64,000 nt of DNA, from contig NZ_CP110139.1 in assembly GCF_025979885.1 (NCBI RefSeq), positions 1,798,001-1,862,000 on the forward strand, written 5' to 3'. Numbering within the stretch: position 1 is the first letter of the stretch; each line of letters opens with the position of its first letter. Both the position numbers and the translations under genes were made by a program. This DNA is from Hymenobacter sp. YIM 151500-1. Lineage in GTDB: Bacteria > Bacteroidota > Bacteroidia > Cytophagales > Hymenobacteraceae. Of the stretch, positions 15,947-24,230 are shown one piece after another. The notes under the pieces are model-generated. The model made no database searches. It was not told where the DNA came from and saw only the letters and a list, made by a program, of their open reading frames with translations.

Positions 15947-16582
15947 TCACGCCCGCGCCACCACAGCATAAAGCGGGTCGGAGCGGCCGGGGGGCTGGGG
16001 GCTGCGGTCTAGCAGCTCGATGCTGTGCCAGCCGCCGGCAGCCTCCAGATACGTGCGCACCAGGGCCAGGTGGCCGCGGCTGTCGAGGGCGTGCCAGGCG
16101 GCAATGGCCTTGCTGGGAAAGCAGCGGTTGGAGAAGGTAACGACCACCGGTGCCCCCGGCTCCAGCACCCGGCGCAGCTCGCGCAGCACCTCCACGGGCT
16201 GGGTCAGGTAGTCTATCGACACGCAGATGGCGGCCCCGTTGAACTCCGCATCCTGGAAGGGCAGCGCGTGCTGTTGGTTGAGGTCCTGTACCACGTAGCG
16301 GCTCAGGCGCGGGTTGGCGCGCAGCTCCTGCTCGTTCATGCCCAGGCCCACCACGCGGCGGTACGCTACCTCGGGCGGCAGGTGGCTCACCCAGCTGCTC
16401 ATCAAATCCAGCAGGGCGCTTTGGGCCGGAAAATATTCCCGGTACAGCTGCGTGACGGCCGCAATGGCCCGGTCGTCGATGTGCGTAACAAAGCGCGGCT
16501 GGCGGTAAAACTCGGCATCGGGCGTTTCGTCGAGGCGGCGGAAGGCGCCGGGAGGCAGATCAGGCGGCAAGGACTGACTCAT
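15947..16582 (-). CDS. Class I SAM-dependent methyltransferase-like protein
   Basis: A 211-residue protein of the methyltransferase type 11 fold. The segment ALLDLMSSWVSHLPPE replaces the glycine-rich motif I. The rest follows the class: VVGLGMNEQELRANPRL (acidic-loop region), QDLNQQHALPFQDAEFNGAAICVSIDYLTQPVEVLRELRRVLEPGAPVVVTFSNRCFPSKAIAAW. This 'DLMSSWVSH' subgroup occurs widely in bacteria and plants with unknown substrate. ATG at 16582 (MSQSLPPDLPPGAFRRLDETPDAEFY) matches the group's N-terminus better than the long upstream frame. It is unlikely to be BioC, as it lacks that family's motif I. Confidence 0.85.
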   Translation of the reverse strand: MSQSLPPDLPPGAFRRLDETPDAEFYRQPRFVTHIDDRAIAAVTQLYREYFPAQSALLDLMSSWVSHLPPEVAYRRVVGLGMNEQELRANPRLSRYVVQDLNQQHALPFQDAEFNGAAICVSIDYLTQPVEVLRELRRVLEPGAPVVVTFSNRCFPSKAIAAWHALDSRGHLALVRTYLEAAGGWHSIELLDRSPQPPGRSDPLYAVVARA

Positions 16583-16695
16583 GGAGGGTGCATAGGAGGT
16601 GGCTTGGAGTGTACTGCCACCCGGCTTTGAAAGATACGTTCTGCCGGAGCTGGCGTATCCGTGGGCGGCCGTTTTGGACCTGGCCAGCCAGCAAG

Positions 16696-16727
16696 AAAAA
16701 AGCCCCCTGCGCGGACAGGAGGCTTTT
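16696..16727 (-). terminator. Intrinsic terminator (minus strand)
   Basis: Read on the minus strand: aaaagcctcctg, a 6-nt loop, then caggggggctttttt. This is a stem followed by six T, positioned 70 bp after the stop of the lipoprotein gene at 16796. Confidence 0.75.
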
Positions 16728-16795
16728 CGGGGTTCATGCGTGGTTACGGTCTGGCTTTGCCAAAAAACCACGACGGGGTGCGTGCTGCAACGGCG

Positions 16796-17650
16796 CTATA
16801 AAGCCTCGTACGTGTAGGTGTACACGTTCTTCTTGGTGGAAGCCACCACGCCCTTGTCCAGGAACACAATGTCTTCGGTTTTCTTGGTTACGTAGCCGGC
16901 GCTGTTAAGCTCGTAGGTGTACGTCTTGTTGGTCTGGTAGCGGTTGGTGCGGTCCTTGGCCGGGTCGGTTTCCTCGACGGTTTTCGACAGCAGGTTGCGA
17001 CTTTCCGTACCCTTGTCCACGAACAGGTTGAGCACGTCCGGCACGGGGCGGCGGTTGAGCTTGGTCAGGTCGTAGGTGGCGCTGATGCGCGAGTTGTAGA
17101 AGTTGGGAGTTAAGACCCGGTTGCCGGCGGCATCGTAGCTGAAGACGCTGATGCGGGTGCTGAAATCGTCAATCTGCTCCCGCGTAATTTGGCCCGCGGC
17201 GTTGTAGGTGTAGGTTTTAACGCCAATTCCCTTCACGTCAATAATCTGGCTAGCGCGCTGGCTGCTGGCGCCGGTGCCCAGCACGTACTTTACCTCAGCG
17301 CCCACGCCATTCGTAAAGGCCGGGTTGCGGGCCACCACCTGCCCTGGCTGCGAGTAGTCGTAGTCGATATGCTGGTGGTAGGTACTGCCCTTGGCGACAT
17401 AAAACCTAGACCCGTCGGTGGAGGCCAGCTTGCCGTCGGGGCGGTAGGTGAAAGCCGTGGTGTAGGTAATGGGGTAGTCAGTCCCGATACCTTCTTCCAG
17501 CTTGTAGGATGTCAGCCGGTAAGCGCCTTCCTGAGCCGCGGCTTGCGTCACAGCTTTCGGCTCGGCGGGCAGGTCTTGCTGCTGGCACGACCAGAGGCTG
17601 GTGGCGGCTACTGTGGCCAGCAAGGTGTTGCGGAAATGCGTTGTTTTCAT
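16796..17650 (-). CDS. Hypothetical lipoprotein with RHS/YD-like beta repeats
   Basis: A 284-residue protein starting MKTTHFRNTLLATVAATSLWSC, a lipoprotein signal (Cys22). The mature part consists of short repeated strands such as FTYRPDGKLAS, YTYNAAGQITREQIDDF, FSYDAAGNRVLT and YTYELNSAGYVTKK. These resemble the YD/DUF4595-type repeats seen in Bacteroidota surface lipoproteins. No enzymatic residues are recognised, and a role in the outer envelope is likely. The start at 17650 is set by the signal peptide. Its own terminator follows. Confidence 0.75.
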   Translation of the reverse strand: MKTTHFRNTLLATVAATSLWSCQQQDLPAEPKAVTQAAAQEGAYRLTSYKLEEGIGTDYPITYTTAFTYRPDGKLASTDGSRFYVAKGSTYHQHIDYDYSQPGQVVARNPAFTNGVGAEVKYVLGTGASSQRASQIIDVKGIGVKTYTYNAAGQITREQIDDFSTRISVFSYDAAGNRVLTPNFYNSRISATYDLTKLNRRPVPDVLNLFVDKGTESRNLLSKTVEETDPAKDRTNRYQTNKTYTYELNSAGYVTKKTEDIVFLDKGVVASTKKNVYTYTYEAL

Positions 17651-17879
17651 AGTTGGGGTTTGATTGTGAGGTGATGAAAAAGAACGAGCACGTGTGAGCG
17701 GGGCCAAAGCCCTGTATCCGGCCACTCGGAGCATGGGCGTGAATGGTTGCCTACCCAGCAAAAAACTTTCCGCCCACCGGACTGCCAGGCCGAAGGAACA
17801 TTCGCGCCCACAGCAGCACACCAGCCAGCTCGTTCAGCGGCAGGTCGGGAGTCCGGCTTTTCATCAGGCCAATGAAAGC

Positions 17880-17908
17880 GGGCCTGCCGATTCCCCATCA
17901 GCAGGCCC
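17880..17908. terminator. Hairpin between minus-strand genes, possible terminator
   Basis: gggcctgc / gcaggccc (8 bp, 13-nt loop). The T run (five T) is on the plus-strand side, so it suits plus-strand termination better than ending the gene at 17933. Confidence 0.4.
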
Positions 17909-17932
17909 TTTTTCGCAAGGATGGCTAGAAGG

Positions 17933-18412
17933 CTACTCCCGCACCAGCTTCCACACGAAGTTGATGCCCTTGGCCTGGTCAGTTTGCAGGTCGAGGGGCC
18001 GGGTTCTGGATGGGGCGGCTTGCGGGGGCTGGTAGGGCTGCTGTTTGCCGTCGGCCGCCACGGTTACCAGGCTGCCGTAGGGGATGAACACGTACACCTG
18101 GTCGCCGGGCCGGGCAGCGCGAAGCAGGGGCGTTAGGTCGGCCTGGGGCTGGGTGATGAGCAGGGCCGGCAACACGGGCCGCCCCTGGCGGACAAGCGTG
18201 GCCTGGGCCTGCCTGAACCGGTAGCTGGCCGGGCTGGGGCAGCCCGGCTCAGCAGCTACTTGCAGCGTCACAGTTGGGGCAGGGGCGCTGCCGGTGGCGG
18301 GAATTTCCTGGCCGTTGCGCAAAAGCTTGAGAACAGGTACCGCGCACTTGGTTTGGGCAGCGGCCACCGAGGCGCAGGCCAGCGGCAGGAGTAGCAAAGG
18401 CTTTTTCAGCAT
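17933..18412 (-). CDS. Hypothetical secreted protein with GldM-like C-terminal features
   Basis: A 159-residue protein with signal peptide MLKKPLLLLPLACASVAAAQ. The mature part has two Cys residues (KCAVPVL, EPGCPSP) and beta-strand segments such as YRFRQAQATLVRQGRPVLP and LLRAARPGDQVYVFIPYGSLVTVAADGK. The 'aRpGDqvyvf' stretch recalls the beta-sandwich ends of GldM-like proteins, but this is only a resemblance. Not recognised as a specific family. Confidence 0.6.
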   Translation of the reverse strand: MLKKPLLLLPLACASVAAAQTKCAVPVLKLLRNGQEIPATGSAPAPTVTLQVAAEPGCPSPASYRFRQAQATLVRQGRPVLPALLITQPQADLTPLLRAARPGDQVYVFIPYGSLVTVAADGKQQPYQPPQAAPSRTRPLDLQTDQAKGINFVWKLVRE

Positions 18413-18749
18413 ACGTGGGTAGTGAACAGATATAACGATGAAAGGCGCCCGGCGCGTGTCGGGCAGAGTCGGCAGAGCGGCGGCAGTTGCGCCGGGTTGT
18501 GGGGGTTCAGCGCGGGCAGGCCGGGCCCGGCGCCAAAGCCACTAGTGTTGCGGATGAGCAGCCATCAACTCCCGATTTTTTTTGAACTAAGAATCATCTT
18601 ATTCAACGTCGTAAATGAGTTTTCGTGGACTGCCAGACCGTGTTCATCGAATAATAACAGGTAGTTAATAGACTATTTTTCGGTTTCGCCGTATCTGCGC
18701 ATGCATCGGCCGCCAGGTGTGCCGCTGTGGTTTTCCTTTGTCGAGTTTT

Positions 18750-18968
18750 ATGCGCCGCTTTTCTACCCTTTTTCGTTTTCTGTTGCTCTTTTTACTGCTG
18801 GTAATCGGAGCTGCCAACCGTCGTCAGTCGTTCCCGAGCCTGCCCGAAGGCTTCTCCTTTTTCTCGTCTCCTCAGGCCCCGGCTCCGGCTCCGGTTAGCA
18901 GCTGGGAGGTACCGGTGCGACAGGTTAGCACCAGCCCTTCCCCGGCGTATTCCACCTCGGCGCTGTAA
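18750..18968 (+). CDS. Possible small secreted protein (72 aa)
   Basis: ATG at 18750 opens a 72-codon frame beginning MRRFSTLFRFLLLFLLLVIGAA, a good signal peptide or anchor. The following tail is rich in Ser, Pro and Ala (FSFFSSPQAPAPAPVSSWEVPV). No homologous family is recognised and no clear promoter is seen. The surrounding intergenic DNA (18413-18749) shows nothing else. Confidence 0.35.
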   Translation: MRRFSTLFRFLLLFLLLVIGAANRRQSFPSLPEGFSFFSSPQAPAPAPVSSWEVPVRQVSTSPSPAYSTSAL

Positions 18969-19313
18969 GCCCAGCCACCAGCCTTGGCAGCCAGAAGCTT
19001 ACCTATTCTAAAACATACTCATTCAAGGGCTTGCCTGGCATGGCAGGCCCTTGGCGTGTAACTCAATCTGTGACTAGAAGAAGGTAGTGGAGCGCGGATA
19101 TGGCCAGGCCGTTCTGCTTGATTCGGCGTCCGCCGGGCGGGGCCAGACGGCTGCTTTGGTAGCGTCGGTACGCGGGCAGAGCGTTTTGCCGGGCTTCTTG
19201 TAGTCTCCTGAACAGTTCCACCCAAATCTGTGCTATCCTATCAATCTGCCCAATCTGCGATTCACTTTTCACTCCGATTCGCGTAGAGTGGTTTCAACCT
19301 ATTCTGAACGTGT
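18969..19313. other. Intergenic stretch with one hairpin, no gene seen
   Basis: An 11-bp hairpin with a wobble pair (aagggcttgcc / ggcaggccctt, 19025-19052) lacks a T tract. Nothing else is recognised. The stretch leads into the MBL-fold gene. Confidence 0.4.
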
Positions 19314-20309
19314 ATGAAACAAGTTGCCACTGGCGTCCACCAGCTTTCTATTCAGCGCTTCGTGAATGTGTACTTCGTCGAAGTGGGGCTGGCCGGCGAG
19401 TGGGTGCTGGTTGACTCGGGCCTGCCGGGGTCGGAGAAAACCATCATCGAAGCCGCCGACAAGCTGTTCTATCCCGGCACGCATCCGCAGGCCATCCTGC
19501 TCACGCACGGCCACATGGACCATGCCGGCTCGGCGCAGGCCCTGGCCGAGCACTGGAAGGTGCCCGTACTGGCTCACCCGCTGGAGCTGCCTTTCCTGAC
19601 GGCTCAGGCCGTGTACCCGCCCGCCGACCCCACCGTGGACCGGGGCGGCTCCCTGGCTTTTGTGAGCCGGTTTTTCCCGCCCCAGTCGTTTCAGCTGCGC
19701 GACGTAGTGCAGGCCCTACCCACCACCGACGCCGACCAGACCGTGCCCTACCTGCCCGAGTGGCGCTGGCTGCACGTGCCGGGCCACGCGCCGGGCCAGG
19801 TGGCCCTGTTCCGGGAGTCGGACCGCACCTTGCTGGGGGCCGATGCCTTTGCCACCACCAACCACGAGTCGGTGCCGGCGGTGCTGCTGCAACAGGCCGA
19901 AATCAGCGTGGCCGGTGCCCCGTTCAACTACGACTGGCAGCAGGTGCGCCAGTCGGTGCAGCTGCTGGCGGCGCTGCGCCCTCAGGCCATTGGCTGCGGG
20001 CACGGCCCCGTGGTACAGGGCCCCGAAGCCACGGAGGGCCTACAGCGCCTGGCCGAAGCCTTCCCCATGCCCGCTCACGGCCGCTACGTGCACGAGCCGG
20101 CCCGCCTCGATGCCAACGGCGTGGCCTACCTGCCCCCCGCCCCCACCGACCCGCTGCCGGGCCAGCTCAAGGTGGCCGCGGCCGGGGCGTTGCTGTTGGG
20201 CAGCGCGGCGCTGCTGCTCCAGAAACAGCGGCGGCGCAACCAGAACAAGTACCCCCAGCCCCAGCCGCGGGAACCGCGCGTGAGGCGCACGGGTAAGGCA
20301 CCGCAGTAA
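19314..20309 (+). CDS. MBL-fold metallo-hydrolase
   Basis: A 331-residue metallo-beta-lactamase-fold hydrolase. The metal-binding motif is THGHMDH (H65, H67, D69, H70). Further ligands are HVPGHAPGQVALF (His), GADAF (Asp) and CGHGP (His), as in glyoxalase-II-like and related hydrolases. The substrate is not determined. An unusual C-terminal addition of about 55 residues contains a hydrophobic segment (LKVAAAGALLLGSAALLL, about 283-300) and a basic tail. The enzyme may therefore be anchored to the inner membrane by its C-terminus. Confidence 0.9.
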   Translation: MKQVATGVHQLSIQRFVNVYFVEVGLAGEWVLVDSGLPGSEKTIIEAADKLFYPGTHPQAILLTHGHMDHAGSAQALAEHWKVPVLAHPLELPFLTAQAVYPPADPTVDRGGSLAFVSRFFPPQSFQLRDVVQALPTTDADQTVPYLPEWRWLHVPGHAPGQVALFRESDRTLLGADAFATTNHESVPAVLLQQAEISVAGAPFNYDWQQVRQSVQLLAALRPQAIGCGHGPVVQGPEATEGLQRLAEAFPMPAHGRYVHEPARLDANGVAYLPPAPTDPLPGQLKVAAAGALLLGSAALLLQKQRRRNQNKYPQPQPREPRVRRTGKAPQ

Positions 20310-20327
20310 AGCCCCACAAGGTTACAC

Positions 20328-20356
20328 CGGGCCGCGAAGCTTTGCTTCGCGGCCCG
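20328..20356. terminator. Bidirectional terminator
   Basis: A perfect 13-bp stem (cgggccgcgaagc / gcttcgcggcccg) with a 3-nt loop and TTTT after it. It lies eight bases before the stop of the convergent minus-strand gene. Confidence 0.85.
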
Positions 20357-20363
20357 TTTTGCT

Positions 20364-21296
20364 TCACTCGGCTGCCGGTTCCGGGGGCGGGGTGCTGCCG
20401 GCCTGCTGCACCTGCACATTCCCGTTGGTGGTGCTGGCCCGGAGCAGGGCTCCGCCTTTGCCCAGGGTGGCTGTCAGGCTGCGGGCCAGCACCTGCTTGC
20501 GGGTGGTGGGCAGCTCGGCCGTCACCCGGCCGCGGGTGGTGCGGGCTACTACCGTGGCCGAGTACGTAGCCGGCAGCAGCCAGCTGATGTCGCCGGTAAC
20601 GGTGCTGACGTCGAGGCCAGGGCCTTCCCAGGCCGGGCCGGTGAGGCGAATGACGAGGGCGCCGGTGGTGGTTTTGCCCCGCACGTCGCCGCCCACGCCC
20701 GTGAGGTCCAGCCGGCCGGTGGTGGTTTCGCAGCGCAGGTTGCCCTGCACGTTTTCCAGGCTGATGCCCCCGGTGGTAGCCAGCAAGGTGAGGCTGGTAC
20801 GGGTGGGCACCAGCACCTCGTAGCTTACCTCCCAGCCCTCGGTTGAGGCATTGGCCCGGCTGGCGCGCAGGGTGTGGTGGGGGGTGCCGATGCGCACGGC
20901 AGCGGCCAGGGCTTTGGCGGCTGCGGCGGTGGCAGCCCGCCCCACCACCCGCGCCCTCACCCGCACGGTGGTGCCGTTCCAGCCCCGCACAGTGATGCTC
21001 CCGCTGGGGCAGGCGTCCACGGTGAGCGGGGTGCCGGCGGGCGGGGCGGGCAGGCTCAGCTCCCGGATTTCACAGTGCCGCTTCTGCAAGGAGCTTGGCG
21101 GAACGAGGCCGGTGCAGGTAAGCGTGTAGCCCGGCTGCTGGGCCAGGGACGCCCCCACCGACGCCAGCAGCAGCCAGCTAAGAAGCAGCCAGAACCTCAG
21201 AAACGCAGCCTCGCCACCCCGGTGTGCTGGAAGCGCGGCGCCTGGGAGGGGCGTGGTAGTAGCGGAACAAATCGGCTCGGGCGGGAAAGTCGGCAT
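20364..21296 (-). CDS. DUF4097-like secreted beta-helix protein
   Basis: A 310-residue protein with an internal hydrophobic signal segment (FLRFWLLLSWLLLASVGASLAQ). The mature part has repeated beta-helix-like strands: GGISLENVQGNLRCETTTGRLDLTGVGGDVRGKTTTGALVIRL and LDVSTVTGDISWLLP. This is the pattern of the DUF4097 'adhesin-like' family. The start at 21296 (MPTFPPEPICS) places the signal about 30 residues in; a later start is possible. Function of the family is unknown, with roles proposed in the envelope. Confidence 0.75.
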   Translation of the reverse strand: MPTFPPEPICSATTTPLPGAALPAHRGGEAAFLRFWLLLSWLLLASVGASLAQQPGYTLTCTGLVPPSSLQKRHCEIRELSLPAPPAGTPLTVDACPSGSITVRGWNGTTVRVRARVVGRAATAAAAKALAAAVRIGTPHHTLRASRANASTEGWEVSYEVLVPTRTSLTLLATTGGISLENVQGNLRCETTTGRLDLTGVGGDVRGKTTTGALVIRLTGPAWEGPGLDVSTVTGDISWLLPATYSATVVARTTRGRVTAELPTTRKQVLARSLTATLGKGGALLRASTTNGNVQVQQAGSTPPPEPAAE

Positions 21297-21405
21297 AAGC
21301 GAATATAAGATGCCACGGCCGCTTCTGGGTTTGTCGGGGCCAGTTGTCAGGTGGGCCGGCGCCGCGGTGGCTTGTAGCGGCGTGGTGGGAGAAGTACCTT
21401 GCAGG

Positions 21406-21846
21406 ATGCCGTACCGTTTTCTTCTCGTCGTTGCCTTCAGCCTGAGCAGCCTGGCCAGCGTGGCCCAACGCGCGCCGAAAGCCATTCCGCGCCTGGCGCC
21501 TTCCTTTTTCACCACCTATACCTACCTCACCTACACCATTCTCGACAAAGGCACCAGCCCCGAGCCGATGGCCGCCTCCGGCGTGGGCGGCACGCTCACC
21601 CTTCGCCCCAACGGCACCTACCAGAAGCGGCTGGTGCTGGCCGGCAACGGCGGCTCCATACGCTTCGACCAGGACGGGCGCTACACGTTTGCCGGCAACC
21701 GCATCAGCTTCAGCTACACCACCAAGCAAGGCCAGGCCCGCACCGACCAAGGCACGTTCCGGCTGCGCAACGGCCTGCTCACCCTGACCCTGGAAGGCTA
21801 CCCCGCCGGCAACCAGAGCACCTACACGCTGAAAGCGAATGAGTGA
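21406..21846 (+). CDS. Hypothetical secreted lipocalin-like protein
   Basis: A 146-residue protein with signal peptide MPYRFLLVVAFSLSSLASVAQ. The body has strands of the type GGTLTLRPNGTYQKRLVLAG, IRFDQDGRYTFAGNRISFSY and GTFRLRNGLLTLTLEGYPAGN. This pattern is found in small Bacteroidota 'lipocalin-like' beta-barrel proteins that follow a G-x-W-x-x-n-p-DGtY logic. Function unknown. It is divergent to the DUF4097-like gene, with 109 bp between the starts. Confidence 0.65.
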   Translation: MPYRFLLVVAFSLSSLASVAQRAPKAIPRLAPSFFTTYTYLTYTILDKGTSPEPMAASGVGGTLTLRPNGTYQKRLVLAGNGGSIRFDQDGRYTFAGNRISFSYTTKQGQARTDQGTFRLRNGLLTLTLEGYPAGNQSTYTLKANE

Positions 21847-22113
21847 ATGTGGAAATGAGTGAATGAGTGAATGAGTGAATGTGGGAAATGTAAGAGGCGG
21901 TTGGCGCTGGCTACAAGTAAGTCAGTGCGGTGTAGAGACGCTACAGCAACCTCGGCCAACCGCTTTCAAGGAATGTGGAGCTGTGGAGACTGAGGTGCTG
22001 TATGTTCTTGCGTTGCGCCCGGCCGGGCATTCTGCTAACTTGCGGCCCCTTTCGGCCCCACCCCGCCGACAGAAAACTCACTCATTCTCTCATTCACTCA
22101 ATCACTCATTTCA
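21838..22113. repeat. GAATGAGT tandem arrays in inverted arrangement
   Basis: About five copies of gaatgagt/gaaatgagt occur at 21838-21882, overlapping the last codons and stop of the preceding gene. Their reverse complement (cactcatt, cattcactcaatcactcatttc) is at 22076-22112, just before yebC. The two arrays flank about 190 bp that holds the yebC promoter. Confidence 0.65.
22036..22043 (+). promoter_or_regulatory. Probable yebC promoter (-7 TAacTTGC)
   Basis: TAACTTGC, a one-base-shortened form of TAnnTTTG, has a TTG at 22013-22015 with 20 bp between. It lies 74 bp ahead of the yebC start. Confidence 0.45.
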
Positions 22114-22116
22114 TAG

Positions 22117-22851
22117 ATGGGACGCGCGTTTGAATTCCGCAAAGGCCGCAAAATGAAGCGCTGGGACCGGATGTCCAAAGACTTCACCCGCATTGGCCGG
22201 GAAATCGTGATGGCCGTGAAGGAAGGCGGCCCCAACCCCGACGCCAACGCCCGCCTGCGCACGGCCATGCAGAACGCCAAGGGCGTGAACATGCCTAAAG
22301 ACCGGGTGGAAGCTGCCATCAAGCGGGCCAGCAGCAAAGAGGAAAAAGACTACAACGAGGTGGTGTATGAGGGCTACGCGCCCCACGGTGTGGCCATCGT
22401 CATCGAAACGGCCACCGACAACCCCACCCGCACCGTGGCCAACGTGCGCATGTACTTCAACCGCGGCAACGGCGCCCTGGGCACGGCCGGCTCCAGTGAC
22501 TTCACCTTCACCCGCAAGGGCGTGTTCAAGCTGGCCGCCGACGGCCTCGACCGGGACGAGCTGGAGCTGGAGCTGATTGATGCCGGCGCCGAAGACGTGT
22601 ACGAGGACGTGGAAGAAGACGAGCAGGGCAACGAAAAGCGCCTCATCGTGGTCGAAACCGCCTTCACCGACTTCGGGCAGATGCAGAAGGCACTGGAAGA
22701 AAAAGGCCTCAACGTCATCAGCGCCCAGCTTCAGCGCATCCCCAACGCCACCGTGCACCTGGAGGGCGAGCAGCTGGACGAAGTGATGAACCTGATTGAG
22801 AAGTTCGAGGACGACGACGACGTGCAGGCCGTGTACCACACGCTGGCCTAA
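22117..22851 (+). CDS. yebC: YebC/PmpR family DNA-binding or translation-associated protein
   Basis: A 244-residue YebC/TACO1 family protein with the invariant opening MGRAFEFRKGRKMKRWDRMSKDFTRIGREI. Further family blocks are VKEGGPNPDANARLRTAMQNAKGVNMPKDRVEAAIKRA, YEGYAPHGVAIVIETATDNPTRTVANVR and the acidic domain EDVYEDVEEDEQ. Members have been described as transcriptional regulators, and more recently as factors that relieve ribosome stalling at polyproline stretches. The cytosolic location is certain. It is flanked by GAATGAGT arrays upstream and a palindromic repeat downstream. Confidence 0.95.
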   Translation: MGRAFEFRKGRKMKRWDRMSKDFTRIGREIVMAVKEGGPNPDANARLRTAMQNAKGVNMPKDRVEAAIKRASSKEEKDYNEVVYEGYAPHGVAIVIETATDNPTRTVANVRMYFNRGNGALGTAGSSDFTFTRKGVFKLAADGLDRDELELELIDAGAEDVYEDVEEDEQGNEKRLIVVETAFTDFGQMQKALEEKGLNVISAQLQRIPNATVHLEGEQLDEVMNLIEKFEDDDDVQAVYHTLA

Positions 22852-22852
22852 G

Positions 22853-22930
22853 TGTCATTCCGAGCAGCGCGAGGAATCTGGGTCAAGTAGCAGAGGCTAA
22901 CTTAGATTCCGCGCGCTGCTCGGAATGACA
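22853..22930. repeat. Palindromic element, family E
   Basis: A 78-bp unit starting two bases after the yebC stop. The 27-nt arms (22853-22879, 22904-22930; tgtcattccgagcagcgcg...) pair with one mismatch. It would form a long hairpin in the yebC transcript and may serve as its terminator. Confidence 0.8.
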
Positions 22931-23055
22931 GGCAGCAGCGGGCCGCTCCGGGTGGGGCGGCCCGCTGCTGTTTTCGGGCGGGCAGGACAACGAGACCCTG
23001 ATTTAGTGCCATCTTGCCGGCTGGTTGCTTCGTTTACCGCTTCGTTTCCGGCTCT

Positions 23056-24120
23056 ATGCGTATTCTGCTGCTTGTCCTTGTATTACTGTGCAGCTTACCC
23101 AGCCGGGCCCAGCAAACCGAGCTGGCCGACCTGCTCCGCCAGAAGCACGTGCCGGGCATTCAGCTGATCTACACGAAGAGCGGCAAGTCTACGGCGTACG
23201 TGCTGGGCTCCCGCCACAACGGCGCCGCAGCTGCCGTCGATGCGCACACCACGTTTCAGGCGGCTTCCCTGGGCAAGGTGGTGCTGGCCTACACTGCTCT
23301 GCGCCTGCACGACCAGGGCCTGCTGGCCCTGGATAAGCCGCTGCTCAGCTACCACAACTACCCGCGCCTGCGCACCCAGCCCCAGGCCGGCCGCATCACG
23401 GCCCGCCTGGTGCTGACGCACACCTCGGGGCTGCCTAACTGGGCAGAAAACCCGCTGGGCAGCGGCTGGAGCACCTCGGAGCTGCGGCTGCGCTTCCCGC
23501 CCGACAGCTGCTGGAACTACTCGGGCGAAGGGTTCGTGCTGCTCCAGCAAACCCTGGAGCACCTGACGGGAAAGTCGTGGGAGGCCCTGGCCCAGCAGGA
23601 GGTGTTTGGGCCGCTGGGTATGCGCGGCAGTAGTTTCGAGTGGCAGGCCCGCTTCGCCCAGAATGCCAGCTTCGGGCACGACAAAACGGGTAAGCCCACC
23701 GAAATCCGGCGGTTTACGCCGGCCAACGCCGGATTCACGCTGCTCACCACGGCTGCTGACTACAGCCGGTTTGTGCAGGCCCTGCTGATGGGCACCGGCC
23801 TCTCTGCTGCTTCTCGGGCGCTGCTGACCACTCCGCTGACTGCCGCCGACCGGTGCCGCCGGCCCACCCGCCCCACCGACCCGTTTATTGCCTGGGCTGC
23901 CGGCGTGGGCCTGGCCACCACCAGCCGCGGCCCCGCCCTCTGGCACTGGGGCGACAACGGCGACTTTCAGGGCTTTTTCATGGCCTTCCCCGCAACGCAG
24001 GAAAGCGTGGTGTTTTTTACTAACAGCGCCAACGGCCTCCAGCTCACGGACGACGTGCTGCGGTTATTTTTCGGGCCGGGCCAGTACCGGGCCATGCAGT
24101 GGCTGGCCGAAGACAACTAA
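23056..24120 (+). CDS. Serine hydrolase, class C beta-lactamase/CubicO family
   Basis: A 354-residue exported protein; MRILLLVLVLLCSLPSRAQ is the signal peptide, which sets the start at 23056. The serine-hydrolase motifs are SLGK (S71, K74), YSGEGF as the second-motif tyrosine, and HWGDNG in the KTG-equivalent place. Family members include D-aminopeptidases, esterases and penicillin-binding-like enzymes. This one is likely periplasmic, acting on peptide or ester substrates, and there is no sign that it confers antibiotic resistance. The next gene, 110 bp downstream on the same strand, encodes a lipid-anchored hydrolase. Confidence 0.88.
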   Translation: MRILLLVLVLLCSLPSRAQQTELADLLRQKHVPGIQLIYTKSGKSTAYVLGSRHNGAAAAVDAHTTFQAASLGKVVLAYTALRLHDQGLLALDKPLLSYHNYPRLRTQPQAGRITARLVLTHTSGLPNWAENPLGSGWSTSELRLRFPPDSCWNYSGEGFVLLQQTLEHLTGKSWEALAQQEVFGPLGMRGSSFEWQARFAQNASFGHDKTGKPTEIRRFTPANAGFTLLTTAADYSRFVQALLMGTGLSAASRALLTTPLTAADRCRRPTRPTDPFIAWAAGVGLATTSRGPALWHWGDNGDFQGFFMAFPATQESVVFFTNSANGLQLTDDVLRLFFGPGQYRAMQWLAEDN

Positions 24121-24230
24121 GCAGCGGCCGGGGCAGCTGGTTCGGGGCGGGAAAGATGGTGGCTGGTTTGTCGGAAAAACCCAGCAACTTAGGTAGCGTC
24201 TTTTCTGGTTTTCCTTTTCTCGTGCTGGTT

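Noticed and set aside
15947..16582. Methyltransferase as the missing BioC
   Set aside because: Lacks a glycine-rich motif I and belongs to a different subgroup, and is 13 kb from the biotin genes.
18422..18664. 80-codon frame after the GldM-like gene
   Set aside because: No family, no signal, starts in the upstream region of a minus-strand gene; likely noncoding.
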